From: Phycisphaerae bacterium
GTDB lineage: Bacteria > Planctomycetota > Phycisphaerae > UBA1845 > CAIVHJ01
Direction of reading: 5' to 3'
NCBI GenBank assembly: GCA_022072405.1
Contig: JAJVHX010000012.1
Span: forward strand, 314,946 to 378,945
DNA: 64,000 nt
Shown piece after piece: positions 62,209 through 64,000 of this stretch. The position numbers and the translations under genes are program-made. Position 1 is the first letter of the stretch, and the number at the start of each line of letters is the position of its first letter. Under the pieces are notes generated by a model that did not search any database, was not told the origin of the DNA, and saw only the letters and a list, made by a program, of their open reading frames with translations.

Positions 62209-62226
62209 ACACTCTTATAGGAGTGT
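62209..62226 (-). promoter_or_regulatory. Palindromic putative operator
   Basis: ACACTC-TTATAG-GAGTGT, perfect 6-base arms around an AT-rich centre that on the minus strand reads CTATAA, which could be a -10 element. Position just upstream of a ribbon-helix-helix gene suggests autoregulation. Confidence 0.5.
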
Positions 62227-62346
62227 GATCCTATCATGCGGTTGCCGCACCGGCAAGCTTCAACTTAAGTGCTCTGGCCTATTGGAGTTGCCGACGCAAC
62301 GTTGCTTATTAATTCCTCTGCGGGTAGGATATGTTGTTGGTGTCCA

Positions 62347-62422
62347 CGGGGCGTGGCGCAGTCTGGCTTAGCGCGCTTGACTGGGGGTCAAGAGGTCGCA
62401 GGTTCGAATCCTGTCGCCCCGA
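62347..62422 (+). tRNA. tRNA-Pro (anticodon GGG)
   Basis: A 76-base cloverleaf without encoded CCA. The acceptor arm CGGGGCG pairs with CGCCCCG, with discriminator A at 62422. The D stem is GCGC/GCGC and the anticodon stem is CTTGA/TCAAG with loop CTGGGGG, giving anticodon GGG. The T arm is GCAGG-TTCGAAT-CCTGT (one G-U). All arms fold cleanly. Confidence 0.95.
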
Positions 62423-63042
62423 ATTTTAAATCTAAATTCATCAAGTCTTTACGCCAGTCAACTGCGTAGAATTTTTTATTCCCTCGATTGCGCCATCAGA
62501 GTACTCCTGGTAGTTATCTGATTCTTGGTTTGGGATGTTTTGCCACGCTACTTGGCTTTGACCGCACTGATCGGTTGTAGCGAATCATCTGGATAATGAT
62601 TCATGGAAGCCTTTCTCTTTATTGTTCTAATTGTCGGTGGTACGACGCTTTTTATCGCGGCCTTTGGGGAGTTACCTGAAATGGGACATGGATTCCGACA
62701 CCAGTGCCGGTTCGGAACGCCGAAAAAGTGCCGAAACAGTCGAATCTCAAGTCGTACGTACTATTCGTTTTTGCAGAATTCCGAAAGAGCAACTCAGAAA
62801 GCTTGTTTGTAAAAACACTCCTTTCAGACATCAGGGATTATGGGTAACGCCAGCCTTGAATGTACATGGGCTTAACCTGATTTTGGTTGAAATGAGATCC
62901 CGTGTTCACAACGATGGCTCATTTTAAGTACTAAATATTTGGTAACTAGGGCTGCGAATTTTATAAGCCAGCCAAGTGGGCAGGCAAACCCGCCGAATCA
63001 GATGAGGCAATGGTGATTCTGATCAAGCAATGGAGATTGATT
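62423..63042. other. Region after tRNA-Pro with only doubtful short frames
   Basis: Two overlapping frames (62603-62812 and 62631-62927) exist. The first encodes a hydrophobic start (MEAFLFIVLIVGGTTLFIAAF). The second has an IPKEQLRKLVCKN-type polar segment. They could be the halves of one frameshifted small gene, but nothing in them is recognisable. No terminator or attachment-site repeat was found. Confidence 0.4.
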
Positions 63043-63891
63043 ATGAAAGCGCAATGGACGATCGGCAAAAAATTGGGATTGGGATTTGGAAGCCAACTCA
63101 TCGCTTTTATCATTCTCGCCGGCATATCGATCTCTGGTGTACAAACCATCGTCAATAATGCCAAGGAAGTCATTGCCGGAAATCAACTGCGCAGTGAACT
63201 AGTACAACGTGAAGTCGACCATTTGAACTGGGTCAACCAGGTAAATGCTCTGCTTACGGATAATACAGTAACACAACTGAACGTAGAAACGGATTCAAAT
63301 AAATGTGCATTTGGTCGATGGTACCATAGTCCGGCTCGACAGGAAGCGGAAAAACTGATCCCTGCACTAAAACCAATACTGTCTCAATATGAAGAACCAC
63401 ATGTCCAGCTGCATGCTTCCGCTGTGGCCATCGCTGACACCTTCCGGCCGGCCGACGATGAACTTGGGAATTTCTTACGTGAGAAAAAAGTGGATCATCT
63501 GAATTGGATGGGCAAAATCAGGGACGCCCTGCTCATTCAACAAACCACTCCAATCGATGTGCAGATGGATCCTACCAAGTGCAGTCTGGGATCGTGGTTG
63601 CTCTCTCCGCAGGTCAACCAGCTTAGTGAAAAATATCCGGCATTTACAGAGGCACTTGCCAAGATACACGAACCTCATCGCCAACTGCACGAGAGTGCAC
63701 AACACCTGCAGATGTTGCTGATAAATGGTCAATATCAAGATGCTGTAGGATATTTTAACCAAAACACCACGACATATGCTCAAAATACATTAAAGGCTGT
63801 TGATTGTTTACTGGAATGGCAAGACGCTCAAATGGCAGGTCTGAAACAGGGCAATACTATCTATGCAACCCAAACTGACCTGCCCCCCTAG
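63043..63891 (+). pseudogene. 5' fragment of a chemoreceptor-like gene with two CZB zinc-binding domains, cut by an IS
   Basis: The start is the ATG at 63043 (MKAQWTIGKKLGLGFG), followed by one TM helix (about 14-36) and two tandem CZB-like repeats. The first has VDHLNWVNQVNALL...CAFGRWYHSP...PHVQLHASA, the second VDHLNWMGKIRDAL...CSLGSWLLSP...PHRQLHESA. Each has the His-Cys-His-His pattern of zinc-binding chemoreceptor domains. A normal methyl-accepting protein would continue with TM2, HAMP and signalling domains. Here the last codons (DLPP and stop) are encoded by the terminal sequence of an insertion element at about 63876. So the receptor appears truncated before its second membrane helix. 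Confidence 0.8.
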
Positions 63892-63904
63892 AACTGGACC
63901 AGGT

Positions 63905-63931
63905 GTAGAGTGATACTTCGTATCACTCTAC
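63905..63931 (+). promoter_or_regulatory. Perfect hairpin before the transposase gene
   Basis: Arms GTAGAGTGATAC and GTATCACTCTAC, 12 pairs around a 3-base TTC loop, 24 bases before the orfA ATG. It may block incoming transcription or limit translation of the transposase. Confidence 0.65.
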
Positions 63932-63954
63932 CCTAAGGAAGAAGGAGGCAGCAG

Positions 63955-64000
63955 ATGAAAGGCAAGCGTTACTCCCCGGAACAGATCATCCACAAGCTTC
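63955..64000 (+). CDS. IS3-family transposase orfA, 5' end only
   Basis: The first 15 codons read MKGKRYSPEQIIHKL, the usual start of IS3-family OrfA helix-turn-helix proteins (K-R-F/Y-x-x-E-Q-I-I). GGAGG lies about 8 bases upstream. The rest is beyond the window. Confidence 0.8.
   Translation, partial: MKGKRYSPEQIIHKL

Larger units (their letters stand above)
63876..64000 (+). mobile_element. Left end of an IS3-family element, runs off the window
   Basis: It opens with TGACCTGCCCCC, a typical terminal inverted repeat start of IS3-family elements, followed by a strong hairpin and a transposase orfA start at 63955. The other end lies outside the window, so the element is not fully defined, and a target duplication cannot be checked. 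Confidence 0.8.

Noticed and set aside
62347..62422. tRNA-Pro as the attachment site of an integrated element
   Set aside because: I found no integrase gene and no repeat of the tRNA 3' end downstream within the window.

Overview
The window looks like a chromosomal segment of a planctomycete (Planctomycetota; a Phycisphaerae-like lineage is my guess, not proven). The basis is the moderately high GC; DUF1800/DUF1501 secreted-protein pairs; LTD/dockerin-type and collagen-like extracellular proteins ending in NxDxxPDEC-like calcium motifs; small membrane proteins with C-terminal CxxCGY...CPECG zinc ribbons; and an alternative complex III next to a caa3-type oxidase. Most of the window is chromosome; the right edge runs into an IS3-type insertion sequence.

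Layout. 1-1209: the end of a PTS EIIA-type gene and an AT-rich zinc-ribbon membrane protein. 1254-13303: a mostly minus-strand housekeeping run (purA, uppS, cdsA, phoH, a pgpH-type c-di-AMP phosphodiesterase, ybeY, a nitrilase-like protein, a CorC/CNNM-type CBS protein). It is split between uppS and cdsA by two paralogous RiPP precursor genes and a plus-strand lipoprotein. 13429-25841: a thioesterase and a set of secreted or surface proteins (collagen-like lipoprotein, DUF1800, DUF1501, LRR lipoprotein, giant LTD/dockerin protein) with many palindromic repeats. 26137-43713: a respiratory block with alternative complex III (actABCDEF), SCO chaperone, an A2-type caa3 oxidase (coxB, coxA, long coxC, subunit IV, a second subunit III), DUF3179, and the heme O and heme A synthases. 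44105-53787: a compact operon of membrane-fusion protein, C39-peptidase ABC exporter, aldo/keto-reductase-like protein, LanC, full-length LanB and S51 peptidase, that is, a class I lanthipeptide-type system without a precursor gene of its own. 53804-62192: an RND-type adaptor, a CoaB-like protein, a sulfate/thiosulfate ABC importer, a flavoprotein plus cysteine dioxygenase pair, and a ribbon-helix-helix regulator. 62347-64000: tRNA-Pro(GGG) and a chemoreceptor-like gene cut by the IS3-type element.

The most interesting candidate system is the split lanthipeptide pathway. Two 112-residue precursors at 8226-9389 align without a gap. Both carry a RETVRVLT...DLAN leader ending in a Gly-Ala site of the kind C39 exporters cleave. 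Both keep one Ser-x3-Cys motif right after that site and then a tail of about 74 residues made almost only of Ser, Ala, Thr, Gly and Val. The modifying and export enzymes lie about 35 kb away. Their operon also encodes an aldo/keto-reductase-like protein that seems to lack the catalytic tetrad and an S51 peptidase translationally coupled to LanB. The link between precursors and enzymes is inference from leader type and cleavage site and needs testing.
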